A DNA stretch of 9,401 nucleotides, from contig DAHWNE010000043.1 of NCBI GenBank assembly GCA_027340195.1, positions 1-9,401 of the forward strand. Reading direction: 5' to 3'. Within the stretch, counting starts at the first letter, position 1. Each line of letters starts with the position of its first letter. Position numbers and translations under genes: made by a program. Below, in pieces: positions 1 through 6,232 of the stretch. The stretch comes from Acetobacteraceae bacterium (GTDB lineage: Bacteria; Pseudomonadota; Alphaproteobacteria; Acetobacterales; Acetobacteraceae). The notes beneath the pieces were generated by a model. It saw nothing but the letters and a program-made list of their open reading frames with translations, was not told where the DNA came from and ran no database searches.

Positions 1-1020
1 GCCCGCGCGGCGCTCGAGCCCCTCCCGCCAGCCCATGGTCTCGCTCAGCGCATAGGCGGTGGCGCCGGCCAGCACCGGCACCGCCAGCAGCCCGGTCCCA
101 AGCACGCCGAGGGCGAAGATCAGCGCCGCGAAGCGCCCGGCGATCGGCGCCAGCGCGCGCGCCGCCTGCGCCGGGGTCTCGATATCGGTGATCCCGTGCG
201 CGTGCAGCGTGGCGGCGGTGCCGATGATGATCGCCAGCGAGACCAGGTTGGAATAGCCCATGCCGCCCCAGGTATCGGCGTCGATGCGCGCGATCTCGGC
301 GCGGCCGTCGGCGCGCTCGCGCAGCGGACGCGGATCGGCGGAGAGCTGCATGTCCTCGATCTCCTCGGCCGCCTGCCAGACGAACAGATAGGGGCTGATG
401 GTGGTGCCGAGCACCGCCACCAGCATGGTCAGCGCCGCCCGGTTCAGCGTGACATGCGGCACCAGTACGGCGAACAGCACCCGTGCCCAGGGGATATGGA
501 TCACGAACAGCAGCGCCACATAGGCCAGCAGCGCCAGGGTCAGCCATTTCAGATAGAGAACGTAGCGGCGATAGGCCACCCATACCTCGGCGGCGGCGCA
601 GAACAGGGCAAAGCCGCCGGCCCACAGCCAGGCCGGGCCGCCGGCCAGCAGGCGCGCGACTTCCGCCATGCCGCCGATATCGGCGCCGAGATTGACCACG
701 TTCGCCACCACCAGCAGGGCGATGAGTGCCAGCAGCAGCGGACGCGGCGCATGGGCGCGCAGCGTGCCCGCGATGCCGGCGCCGGTGACGCGGCCGATCC
801 GGGCGCTGATCTCCTGCACCGCGACCATGAACGGCAAGGTCAGCACCACCGCCCAGCCGAGGCCGTAGCCGAAGGCGGCGCCGGCCTGGGCATAGGTGAC
901 GATGCCGGAGGGGTCGTCATCGGCGGCGCCGGTGACGACGCCGGGGCCGAGGCGGCGGATCAGGCCGAGGAAGCGGGGGCGCGAGGGAACCGCGGCACCT
1001 GCCCTCATCTTGGCCGTCAT
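1..1020 (-). CDS. NRAMP-family divalent metal ion transporter, non-canonical metal site (partial, C-terminus off window)
   Basis: The 340 visible codons encode a very hydrophobic inner-membrane protein of the NRAMP/SLC11 (MntH-like) fold; such proteins are proton-coupled importers of Mn2+, Fe2+ and related ions. The first helix carries GPGVVTGAADDDPSGI (about residues 25-40), the family's helix-1 signature, but with DPSG where canonical NRAMPs have DPGN. The helix-6 segment reads TTISPYLFVWQ (about 206-216), with Ser-Pro-Tyr in place of the canonical Met-Pro-His. The metal-selecting Met and one Asn ligand therefore appear to be missing, so the ion transported is uncertain. About 80-100 residues are missing from the C-terminus if the length is typical. 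The ATG at 1020 overlaps the stop of the upstream gene (ATGA), implying translational coupling; a second in-frame ATG at 1008 is possible. No strong Shine-Dalgarno is visible before either. Family assignment is firm, substrate is not. Confidence 0.9.
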   Translation of the reverse strand, partial: MTAKMRAGAAVPSRPRFLGLIRRLGPGVVTGAADDDPSGIVTYAQAGAAFGYGLGWAVVLTLPFMVAVQEISARIGRVTGAGIAGTLRAHAPRPLLLALIALLVVANVVNLGADIGGMAEVARLLAGGPAWLWAGGFALFCAAAEVWVAYRRYVLYLKWLTLALLAYVALLFVIHIPWARVLFAVLVPHVTLNRAALTMLVAVLGTTISPYLFVWQAAEEIEDMQLSADPRPLRERADGRAEIARIDADTWGGMGYSNLVSLAIIIGTAATLHAHGITDIETPAQAARALAPIAGRFAALIFALGVLGTGLLAVPVLAGATAYALSETMGWREGLERRAG

Positions 1021-1460
1021 CCCGGCACCGGACCGGGGGACCGATCGGTCGGCGGCCAAGTTTCGATCCAACCGGGCCAGACGGCGATCCGGGCCGTTTC
1101 GGCGATGCGCTTGCGGGCGCGCTTTTCCGCCGCCGATCCGAGCCCCCGCAGGCCAAAGGCCTCCACGTGGTGCGGTGCCGGAGGGGTCGGACGGACCTCA
1201 AGACCCAGCGCGATCAGCTCCTTGACCTGGATCGCGGCGACCGCCCAGGACGGATCGGGGCAGCCTTCCCAAAGCGGGCGGCCATGCTGTCTCAAGGTCG
1301 CTTCACGGTTGAACGACACGCCATCGTTGGCCGGGTGCGGCGCGAACGAGGCGCTCTGAGGCCGCATCCGGCCATCGCCTGCCGGTTGCAAAGGTTGGTT
1401 GGGCGGCACGCGGCGCAGTAGCCATTCCTCCGGATCGAGGTCTGGCGCCGGTTCGCTCAC
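1017..1460 (-). CDS. Small protein of unknown function, third gene of the TIGR04255 operon
   Basis: A 147-residue soluble protein with no signal peptide or membrane segment. It starts at a GTG that overlaps the stop of the preceding gene by 4 bases (GTGA), and its own stop overlaps the NRAMP start (ATGA). It contains LLRRVPP (14-20), RMRPQSASF (31-39), VSFN (48-51) and LGLEVRPTP (85-93), followed by HHVEAFGLRG (97-106). This layout (an RRxPP segment, an arginine-rich stretch ending in SxxF, then a SxN segment and a LGL.V.P segment) resembles a common but unnamed bacterial hypothetical family that I recall only by appearance. The C-terminus (from about 107) is basic, then Pro/Trp-rich. Codons such as TTG, AGA and CTT are more frequent than in the genes further right. 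Real coding is supported by the two stop/start overlaps and the family-like layout. Function unknown; no catalytic motif is evident. Confidence 0.72.
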   Translation of the reverse strand: MSEPAPDLDPEEWLLRRVPPNQPLQPAGDGRMRPQSASFAPHPANDGVSFNREATLRQHGRPLWEGCPDPSWAVAAIQVKELIALGLEVRPTPPAPHHVEAFGLRGLGSAAEKRARKRIAETARIAVWPGWIETWPPTDRSPGPVPG

Positions 1461-1957
1461 ATGCCGGATCCGATCCGCCGCAGCGCCTGGGTGGTCTTAG
1501 CCAACCGCGGATCGGCGCCGGCATAGGCGGCGTCGGGGAATTGTTCGTCGTCGATGACCACGGTCTCGCAATAGGGGGCCTCGAACCACAGTTCGACTTC
1601 GATGCCCCGCCCGCGCCAAGTCGCAAGGATCTGACCGTCGCCGGAGGGGGCGATGTTCGGAGGGGGCAGATGCAGCGCCTTCAGGCCGCTGAGTTGCGCG
1701 GCAGCATAAGCGATCAGCTCCGGACTGGGGGGCCGCCCACCGTACGAGTCCCAGCCGGGCTGCAAGTCGAGAAGATCGTCCAACCGCCGCCCGGCATCGT
1801 GCCAGGACGGCCCAACCAGCCCGGGCAGGAATGATTCGCGCTCAGGTTGGAAACTCATCGCGTCGGTCTGCGCGCCGGCTTGGCAGCGTTGATAGGTGGA
1901 CCAGAGGCTCCGAACCGGCCCCCCACCGCCGTTGTGTCGGTCGAGAGCGGCGCTCAT
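1457..1957 (-). CDS. Hypothetical protein with GWDSYGG motif, second gene of the TIGR04255 operon
   Basis: A 166-residue soluble protein. The core holds LLDLQPGWDSYGGRPPSPEL (62-81), then PPPNIAPSGDGQILATW (98-114) and GIEVELWFEAP (118-128). I have seen this order (a GWDxYG segment, a helix, a P-x-V/I-P-x-xDG strand, a hydrophobic LEIE-like strand) in short unnamed bacterial proteins; no function is known to me. The ATG at 1957 overlaps the stop of the TIGR04255 gene by 4 bases (ATGA), with GGGA a few bases upstream, which favours this start. The first 33 residues are low in conserved-looking sequence, and an internal ATG at 1858 (protein starting MSFQPERES) is a plausible alternative start. 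The stop overlaps the GTG start of the next gene. No transmembrane segment, zinc-binding cluster or nuclease motif is visible. Confidence 0.75.
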   Translation of the reverse strand: MSAALDRHNGGGGPVRSLWSTYQRCQAGAQTDAMSFQPERESFLPGLVGPSWHDAGRRLDDLLDLQPGWDSYGGRPPSPELIAYAAAQLSGLKALHLPPPNIAPSGDGQILATWRGRGIEVELWFEAPYCETVVIDDEQFPDAAYAGADPRLAKTTQALRRIGSGM

Positions 1958-2799
1958 GCTTCCCGCTCCCAGACCCGGTTCCCCTCATCGGTCGCAAGTG
2001 CGGCGAAACGGGTCACGATTGTCTCCCTGGCGCAATCGAGAAAGTCGAGAACTCCGGCGGGGCTGGCTGCGAGCGGCCGGCCGCGCACCTGCAGGTTGAG
2101 CATGATGGCCGGGCCCGCGGTCGTCATTCCACCCTCCGCTGAGATAATCAGTCGTGCATATGGATTGCCGTCCGACGCCTTCAGCAGCCGATGGACCGAG
2201 AACTGCACCGCCTCGGCTTCCTCGGCGTCATCGTTCCACAGCCGTACCCAGCGTCCGGGACGCCCCCAGCCGGCGGGGTCCGCGACCGGGATGCGATTCA
2301 GATAGGTCGCCTCGCACTGGTTCGGATCAAATGCCGCGCGGACGTCCTCGCGCATGAAATCCTGGAATGCCTCGAAGGCTTCCGTGAACCGACGACGAAC
2401 TTCGGAATAGCGCGGATAAGGTCGGTCGCCTTCGCCTTTGCGCCAATTCACGATCAGCCGGTCCGACTGGAACTGAACCAGATGCTCGTCATCGTCCGAG
2501 ATGAACCATTGCCGAGGAAATGCCTCGCTGGCGCGCACGGCTATCCCCACCGAACCCGCGGGTCCGCCCGGAGCGGGCAGCGGCAGGAATACCTCGAAGC
2601 TCGGCGGAATTGGCGGAACCTGGACCACCTTGGGGTATTGGTCTCTGATCCGACGATGGAAGCCGCCGATATGCACGGCAAGGAGCTGTGGCGCCTTGAA
2701 CTGCACGCCGAGTGCGACCTCGAATATCGGTGGCTTCCGGAAGCTCGGCAGTGCCGGAGTCGAACTCGTCATGGCGGGTCCGCGGGAATCCTGGGCCAT
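1954..2799 (-). CDS. TIGR04255 family protein (sporadically distributed, function unknown)
   Basis: A 281-residue soluble protein recognised as TIGR04255 by its ordered motifs: PPIFEVALGVQF (23-34), RQWFISDDDEHLVQFQSDRL (96-115) running into NWRKG, YPRYSEV (128-134), QCEATYLNRIP (161-171) and the closing helix LDFLDCARETIV (251-262) ending in WEREA. The family is scattered across bacteria and has no established biochemical role; it is often found with other unknown genes. The start is ambiguous: the ATG at 2799 gives 281 residues and the ATG at 2772 (MTSSTPALPS) gives 272. The promoter-like sequence at 2806-2834 would start transcription almost on the first ATG, which slightly favours 2772. 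This gene leads a chain of three overlapping genes downstream. Family assignment is confident; function is not known. Confidence 0.9.
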   Translation of the reverse strand: MAQDSRGPAMTSSTPALPSFRKPPIFEVALGVQFKAPQLLAVHIGGFHRRIRDQYPKVVQVPPIPPSFEVFLPLPAPGGPAGSVGIAVRASEAFPRQWFISDDDEHLVQFQSDRLIVNWRKGEGDRPYPRYSEVRRRFTEAFEAFQDFMREDVRAAFDPNQCEATYLNRIPVADPAGWGRPGRWVRLWNDDAEEAEAVQFSVHRLLKASDGNPYARLIISAEGGMTTAGPAIMLNLQVRGRPLAASPAGVLDFLDCARETIVTRFAALATDEGNRVWEREA

Positions 2800-2805
2800 G
2801 CCCGG

Positions 2806-2834
2806 GTGATGTCGCAGGCCCAGGCCAGTGTCAA
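2806..2834 (-). promoter_or_regulatory. Candidate promoter of the TIGR04255-NRAMP operon
   Basis: Reading the minus strand, a perfect TTGACA (2829-2834) is followed after 17 bases by CATCAC (2806-2811), a poor -10 box (3 of 6). It sits in the 58-base gap after the dioxygenase gene. Transcription would begin near 2799, so the mRNA would be leaderless for the first ATG or carry a leader of about 25 bases for the ATG at 2772. It suggests the operon can be expressed independently of the genes upstream. Confidence 0.4.
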
Positions 2835-2858
2835 CGCGAACCGCGCCGTCGCCGCGCC

Positions 2859-3662
2859 CTATTCCGCCGCCAGCCGCCGATCCCGGGCCGCCAGCCGTGC
2901 CAGCGCATCATCCGCCACCGGCACGATCGGCGTGAAATCCCGATGCGCGATCCAGTCCGGCCGCGTCGGCCGGCGGATGTGGTTCGAGACCGCGTTCAGC
3001 GTCAGATACACGATCTTGCGCGGGTAGGGCGTGATATTCCCCGCCGAGCCGTGCACCAGGTTGCCGTGGAACATCATCACCCCGCCCGGCTTGCCGGTCG
3101 GCGCCACGATCCCGCCGCGGTCCACCAGCCGCGTCACCGTGTCCTGATCGAGCGTCCACAGCGGATACGACGTGGTGGCCAGATCATGTCCCGCCGCCAG
3201 CACGCCCTCGGTGTGGCTGCGTGGCACCAGCATCAAGGGGCCGTTGATCGGCATCACCTCGTCCACGAACACGGCGATGTTCATCGCCCGCGGCTCCGGC
3301 ATCCCGTCATCGCGGGCCCAGGTGCCGTAATCCTGGTGCCATTGCCAGACGTCGCCATCGAACGCGGCTTTGGCGTTGATTTTGAACTGGTGCATGTAGA
3401 GCTGCTCGCCGAACACCTGCTCGATCGGTTCGATCAGGCGTGGATGCGCGCCCAGCAGGCGGAATGCCTCGTTATAGGTGTGGGCGGCGAAGGCGGTGCG
3501 CGGGGCGCCGGATTTCTCGCGCCAGATCTGCTCGCGCGGCGTATCGAAGATCGCCACCGCCTGCTCGCGCAGGACGGCGGTTTCCTCGGGGGTGAAGAGC
3601 TCGGGCAGGAACAGCCAGCCCTCGGTATGGAACTGGTCGAGTTGTTGCGGGGTCAGGCGCAT
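2859..3662 (-). CDS. Phytanoyl-CoA dioxygenase (PhyH) family Fe(II)/2-oxoglutarate oxygenase, ectoine hydroxylase-like
   Basis: A 267-residue cytoplasmic enzyme predicted to couple 2-oxoglutarate decarboxylation to hydroxylation of an unknown substrate. The iron triad is visible: H109 and D111 in WHQDYGTW, and H204 in NLVHGSAGNITPYPR, with R215 eleven residues later as the likely 2-oxoglutarate anchor. The stretch from WHQD through DDGMP and GPLMLVPRSH follows ectoine hydroxylase (EctD) closely, but the EctD signature is altered (Gln, Tyr, Gly and Ala where EctD has Ser, Phe, Glu and His), and no ectABC genes are in view. A paralogue with another substrate is more likely than a true EctD. The ATG at 3662 was chosen because AGGGAG (3671-3676) lies 8 bases upstream; an upstream extension of 14 codons would run into the preceding gene. 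The dehydrogenase gene ends 13 bases before, so the two are almost certainly one operon. Confidence 0.92.
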   Translation of the reverse strand: MRLTPQQLDQFHTEGWLFLPELFTPEETAVLREQAVAIFDTPREQIWREKSGAPRTAFAAHTYNEAFRLLGAHPRLIEPIEQVFGEQLYMHQFKINAKAAFDGDVWQWHQDYGTWARDDGMPEPRAMNIAVFVDEVMPINGPLMLVPRSHTEGVLAAGHDLATTSYPLWTLDQDTVTRLVDRGGIVAPTGKPGGVMMFHGNLVHGSAGNITPYPRKIVYLTLNAVSNHIRRPTRPDWIAHRDFTPIVPVADDALARLAARDRRLAAE

Positions 3663-3675
3663 GGTTCGATCTCCC

Positions 3676-4428
3676 TCAGCCGGCCAGGTAGCCGCCATCG
3701 ACATAAAGCTCCGCCCCGGTCACGTAGCTCGCTTCGTCCGAGGCCAGGAACAGGATCGCGTTCGCCACCTCGTCCACCTCCCCGGTGCGGCCCAGCGGCA
3801 CCCGCTTCAGCATCTTCGCCCGCACCACCGGATCGGCGGTGGCGCCCGAGGTGCGCATCGGCGGCATCAGCCCGGGATGGACGGTGTTGACCCGGATATT
3901 GTCCTTGCCGAACTGCACCGCGGCGGATTTGGACATGATCCGCACCGCGCCCTTCGACGCATTATAGCCGAGATGGATCTGGTTCTGTCCGGTATTGCCC
4001 GAGATCGAGGACAGGTTGACGATCGCCCCGCCGCCTGATTTCCGCAGCTCGGGAATCTCGAACTTCATGCCCAGGAAGACGCCGGTGGCGTTCACCCCCA
4101 TCAGCCGGTTCCAGGCCTCGGTCTCCATCGTGTCGGTGACCTTGCTGCCGCTGATGCCGGCATTGTTCACCCCGATATCCAATCGCCCATAGGCGGCCAC
4201 CGTCGCCGCCACCGCGGCGCGCCAGCTCGCCTCCTCGGTCACGTCGAGGTGGACGAAGCGCGCCTCGCCGCCCGTGGCGCGGATCGCGGTCACCACCGCC
4301 TCGCCCTCGGCATCCAGCAGGTCCGCCACCACCACCTTCGCGCCCTCGGCGGCGAAGCGCCGCGCCGTCGCCGCGCCCATGCCGGACGCCGCCCCGCTGA
4401 TGATCGCCACCTTGCCCGCCAGCCGCAT
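3676..4428 (-). CDS. SDR family NAD(P)-dependent oxidoreductase
   Basis: A 250-residue classical short-chain dehydrogenase/reductase that should interconvert an alcohol and a ketone in the cytoplasm. The Rossmann motif SGAASGMG lies at 11-18, NNAG at 88-91, and the catalytic residues N113, S141, Y155 and K159 are all present (YNASK). An Asp at position 36, at the end of the second strand, favours NAD(H) over NADP(H). The ending YVTGAELYVDGGYLAG is typical of the family, and the length is normal. The ATG at 4428 is preceded by AGGGG (4436-4440) at 7 bases, which decides it over an in-frame TTG at 4449. It is the first gene of a two-gene operon with the PhyH-type dioxygenase and is divergent from a flavin monooxygenase. 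The substrate cannot be read from sequence. Confidence 0.95.
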   Translation of the reverse strand: MRLAGKVAIISGAASGMGAATARRFAAEGAKVVVADLLDAEGEAVVTAIRATGGEARFVHLDVTEEASWRAAVAATVAAYGRLDIGVNNAGISGSKVTDTMETEAWNRLMGVNATGVFLGMKFEIPELRKSGGGAIVNLSSISGNTGQNQIHLGYNASKGAVRIMSKSAAVQFGKDNIRVNTVHPGLMPPMRTSGATADPVVRAKMLKRVPLGRTGEVDEVANAILFLASDEASYVTGAELYVDGGYLAG

Positions 4429-4479
4429 GGCGTTTCCCCTTTTCTGCAACCCGCTTCACCCTGCCATGCCGCGGCGCGC

Positions 4480-4508
4480 TTGGCTACCGGCGAGTACGGG
4501 GCTAGATG
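4480..4508 (+). promoter_or_regulatory. Candidate promoter for the flavin monooxygenase gene
   Basis: TTGGCT (4480-4485) and TAGATG (4503-4508) are separated by 17 bases, a fair sigma-70-type match (4 of 6 each). Transcription would begin near 4515, shortly before the AGGAG ribosome-binding site at 4520-4524. It lies in the 105-base gap shared with the divergent SDR gene, for which I found no convincing promoter. Confidence 0.35.
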
Positions 4509-4533
4509 GCGCGACCCCCAGGAGTTCCGGCGC

Positions 4534-5727
4534 ATGGCGCATCGCGGTTTGACCTTCGGCATCTTCCTCGCCCCGTTCCACCGGCTGGGCGAGAACCCCA
4601 CGCTGGCGATCGGGCGCGATATCGAGCTGATCGAATGGCTGGACCAGCTGGGTTACGACGAGGCCTGGATCGGCGAGCATCATTCCGCCGGCTGGGAGCT
4701 GATCGCCTCGCCCGAACTCATCATCGCCGCCGCGGCCGAGCGCACGAAGCACATCAAGCTCGGCTCCGGCGTGACCTCGCTGCCGTATCACCACCCGTTC
4801 CTGGTCGCGCAGCGCTTCGTGCAGCTGGACCACATGACCCGCGGCCGGGCGATGCTGGGCTGCGGCCCGGGCGCGCTGACCTCGGACGCCTATATGCTGG
4901 GCATCGAACCCTCCACCCAGCGCCCGCGCATGTTGCAGGCGATGGAGGCGATCATGCGGCTCCTGGAGTGCAAGGAGCCGGTGACGATGAAGACCGACTG
5001 GTTCGAGATGCGCCAGGCGCGCCTGCATCTCGCCCCATACTCGGACCCGCATTTCGAGATCGCGGTCGCCAGCACCATCACACCCTTCGGCATGATCGCC
5101 GCCGGGACGCATGGCGTCGGCGTGCTGTCGATCGGCGCCGGCCTGCCGGGCGGGCCGGAGGCGCTGGCGAGCCAATGGAAGATCGCCGAGGACGCCGCCG
5201 CCAAGGCCGGCAAGACGGTCAGCCGCAAGAAATGGCGGGTGGTGGTGAACGCGCATATCGCCGAGGACGACGAGCAGGCGCTGCGCGAGGTCTCCGCCGG
5301 GGAGCGGGTGGAGACCGTCACCTATTTCGAGGACACGCTGGGCCGCCCGCCGGGCCGGTCCGACGATCCGCTGCGCGAGGGGGTGGCCATGGGCACCACC
5401 CTGGTGGGCTCCCCCGATACCGTGGCCAAGGGGATCCGCCGGCTGCTGGACTACAGCCAGGGCGGGTTCGGCGGCATCCTGTTCCGCGCCCATGAATGGG
5501 CCAATCGCGAGCAGACCATGCGCAGCTACGAGTTGTTCGCGCGCTACGTGATGCCGCAGTTCCAGGGCGCGCTGGACAGCGTCGCCGGCTCGGCCGTGTG
5601 GGCGCGGGAGAACCGCAAGCAGGTGTTCGGCGGCACGGTAGAGGCGGTGAAGCGCGCCTTCACCGATTTCGGCGCCGCGGTGCCGGAGGAGTTCAAGGCG
5701 CGGACCATCGGCGCGCGGGACGATTGA
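4534..5727 (+). CDS. LLM class flavin-dependent oxidoreductase (limonene monooxygenase-like)
   Basis: A 397-residue enzyme of the bacterial luciferase-like monooxygenase superfamily, a TIM-barrel using reduced flavin (FMNH2) and O2, usually supplied by a separate flavin reductase. Supporting motifs are TFGIFLAPFH at the first strand (7-16), YDEAWIGEHHSAGWE (41-55), LGSGVTSLPYHHP (76-88), the flavin-phosphate region MLGCGPGALTSDAYMLGI (107-124), and a late VGSPDTVAKGIRRLLDY segment. The overall pattern is that of proteins annotated as limonene 1,2-monooxygenase or alkanal monooxygenase; that specific substrate is not demonstrated. AGGAG at 4520-4524, nine bases before the ATG, fixes the start; the open frame extends upstream but without a comparable site. 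Divergent from the SDR/dioxygenase operon, and probably part of the same oxidative pathway. No flavin reductase gene is in the window. Confidence 0.93.
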   Translation: MAHRGLTFGIFLAPFHRLGENPTLAIGRDIELIEWLDQLGYDEAWIGEHHSAGWELIASPELIIAAAAERTKHIKLGSGVTSLPYHHPFLVAQRFVQLDHMTRGRAMLGCGPGALTSDAYMLGIEPSTQRPRMLQAMEAIMRLLECKEPVTMKTDWFEMRQARLHLAPYSDPHFEIAVASTITPFGMIAAGTHGVGVLSIGAGLPGGPEALASQWKIAEDAAAKAGKTVSRKKWRVVVNAHIAEDDEQALREVSAGERVETVTYFEDTLGRPPGRSDDPLREGVAMGTTLVGSPDTVAKGIRRLLDYSQGGFGGILFRAHEWANREQTMRSYELFARYVMPQFQGALDSVAGSAVWARENRKQVFGGTVEAVKRAFTDFGAAVPEEFKARTIGARDD

Positions 5728-5737
5728 GGCGGAGCCG

Positions 5738-6100
5738 CTACTCTCCGGCCAGGCTCTGCCCCTGCGTCACCGCGGGGCGCCGGCGTCGGGTGTTGCGATC
5801 GCGCAGCCGCGTCACTTCCTGACGCAGCTGCGCCAGCCGCTCGGTGCGCGCCCGACGCTCCCGGCCCAGCAGGCGCGGCGGCCGGCCGGCCATCAGTTCC
5901 AGCACCGACAGCAGCTCCTCGGCGGTCTGCAGGTCGCCGATCCCGCAGGCCTCGTCCAGCACATCCTCGATCCGGTCGGACAGGCGGCGTCTGAGCGAGA
6001 CATACATGCGATCGATCCGATCCTGCGGCAGCGACGGCTCCGCCTCGGGCCGGGGATCGGCCCGCAGCCGGCGTAGCCAGGCGCGGGGTTTGTTCAACAC
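5738..6100 (-). CDS. Small hypothetical protein, charged and helical
   Basis: A 120-residue highly charged protein starting at GTG (6100), with GGGATGAT shortly upstream. The first 20 residues are basic (LNKPRAWLRRLRA). Residues about 27-72 (DRIDRMYVSLRRRLSDRIED, then DLQTAEELLSVLELM) look like two amphipathic helices, and 80-100 (RERRARTERLAQLRQEVTRL) could be a short coiled coil. There is no signal peptide, membrane span or recognised domain. I have an impression of similar short proteins in Acetobacteraceae but cannot name a family. It converges on the flavin monooxygenase, with 10 bases between the two stop codons, and diverges from metF. Coding is supported by the absence of a competing gene on the other strand and by the helix pattern. 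Confidence 0.65.
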   Translation of the reverse strand: MLNKPRAWLRRLRADPRPEAEPSLPQDRIDRMYVSLRRRLSDRIEDVLDEACGIGDLQTAEELLSVLELMAGRPPRLLGRERRARTERLAQLRQEVTRLRDRNTRRRRPAVTQGQSLAGE

Positions 6101-6232
6101 GGTATCATCCCATCCGGCGCGGCAGCGCCCGGGGCTGCTGTGCCACCGTCGCGGTTACAGCGTTGTTTCAGCCTCCCCGCTTGCGCGCCCGTCCGCGCCG
6201 CGATACCGGGGCGGCCCGCCACGAGGCCCCGC

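Noticed and set aside
196..1359. Long plus-strand open frame opposite the NRAMP transporter and its neighbour
   Set aside because: Its translation is rich in Gln, His, Arg and Gly with no domain, while the other strand encodes clear NRAMP motifs. High-GC antisense artefact.
2859..3662. Calling the dioxygenase a true ectoine hydroxylase (ectD)
   Set aside because: Key positions of the EctD signature differ and no ectABC genes are present, so only the broader PhyH/EctD-like label is supported.
2712..3890. Long plus-strand open frame opposite the dioxygenase
   Set aside because: Composition is that of reverse-complemented GC-rich coding DNA; the minus strand carries an intact HxD...H dioxygenase and SDR.
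4456..5493. Long minus-strand open frame opposite the flavin monooxygenase
   Set aside because: No family motifs; the plus strand gives a complete luciferase-like protein with a good ribosome-binding site.
6101..6232. Possible riboswitch or methionine-regulator site upstream of metF
   Set aside because: I looked for the conserved cores of SAM-II, SAM/SAH and SAH riboswitches and for a TGAA-N5-TTCA MetR-type site and found none; no convincing -35/-10 pair either.
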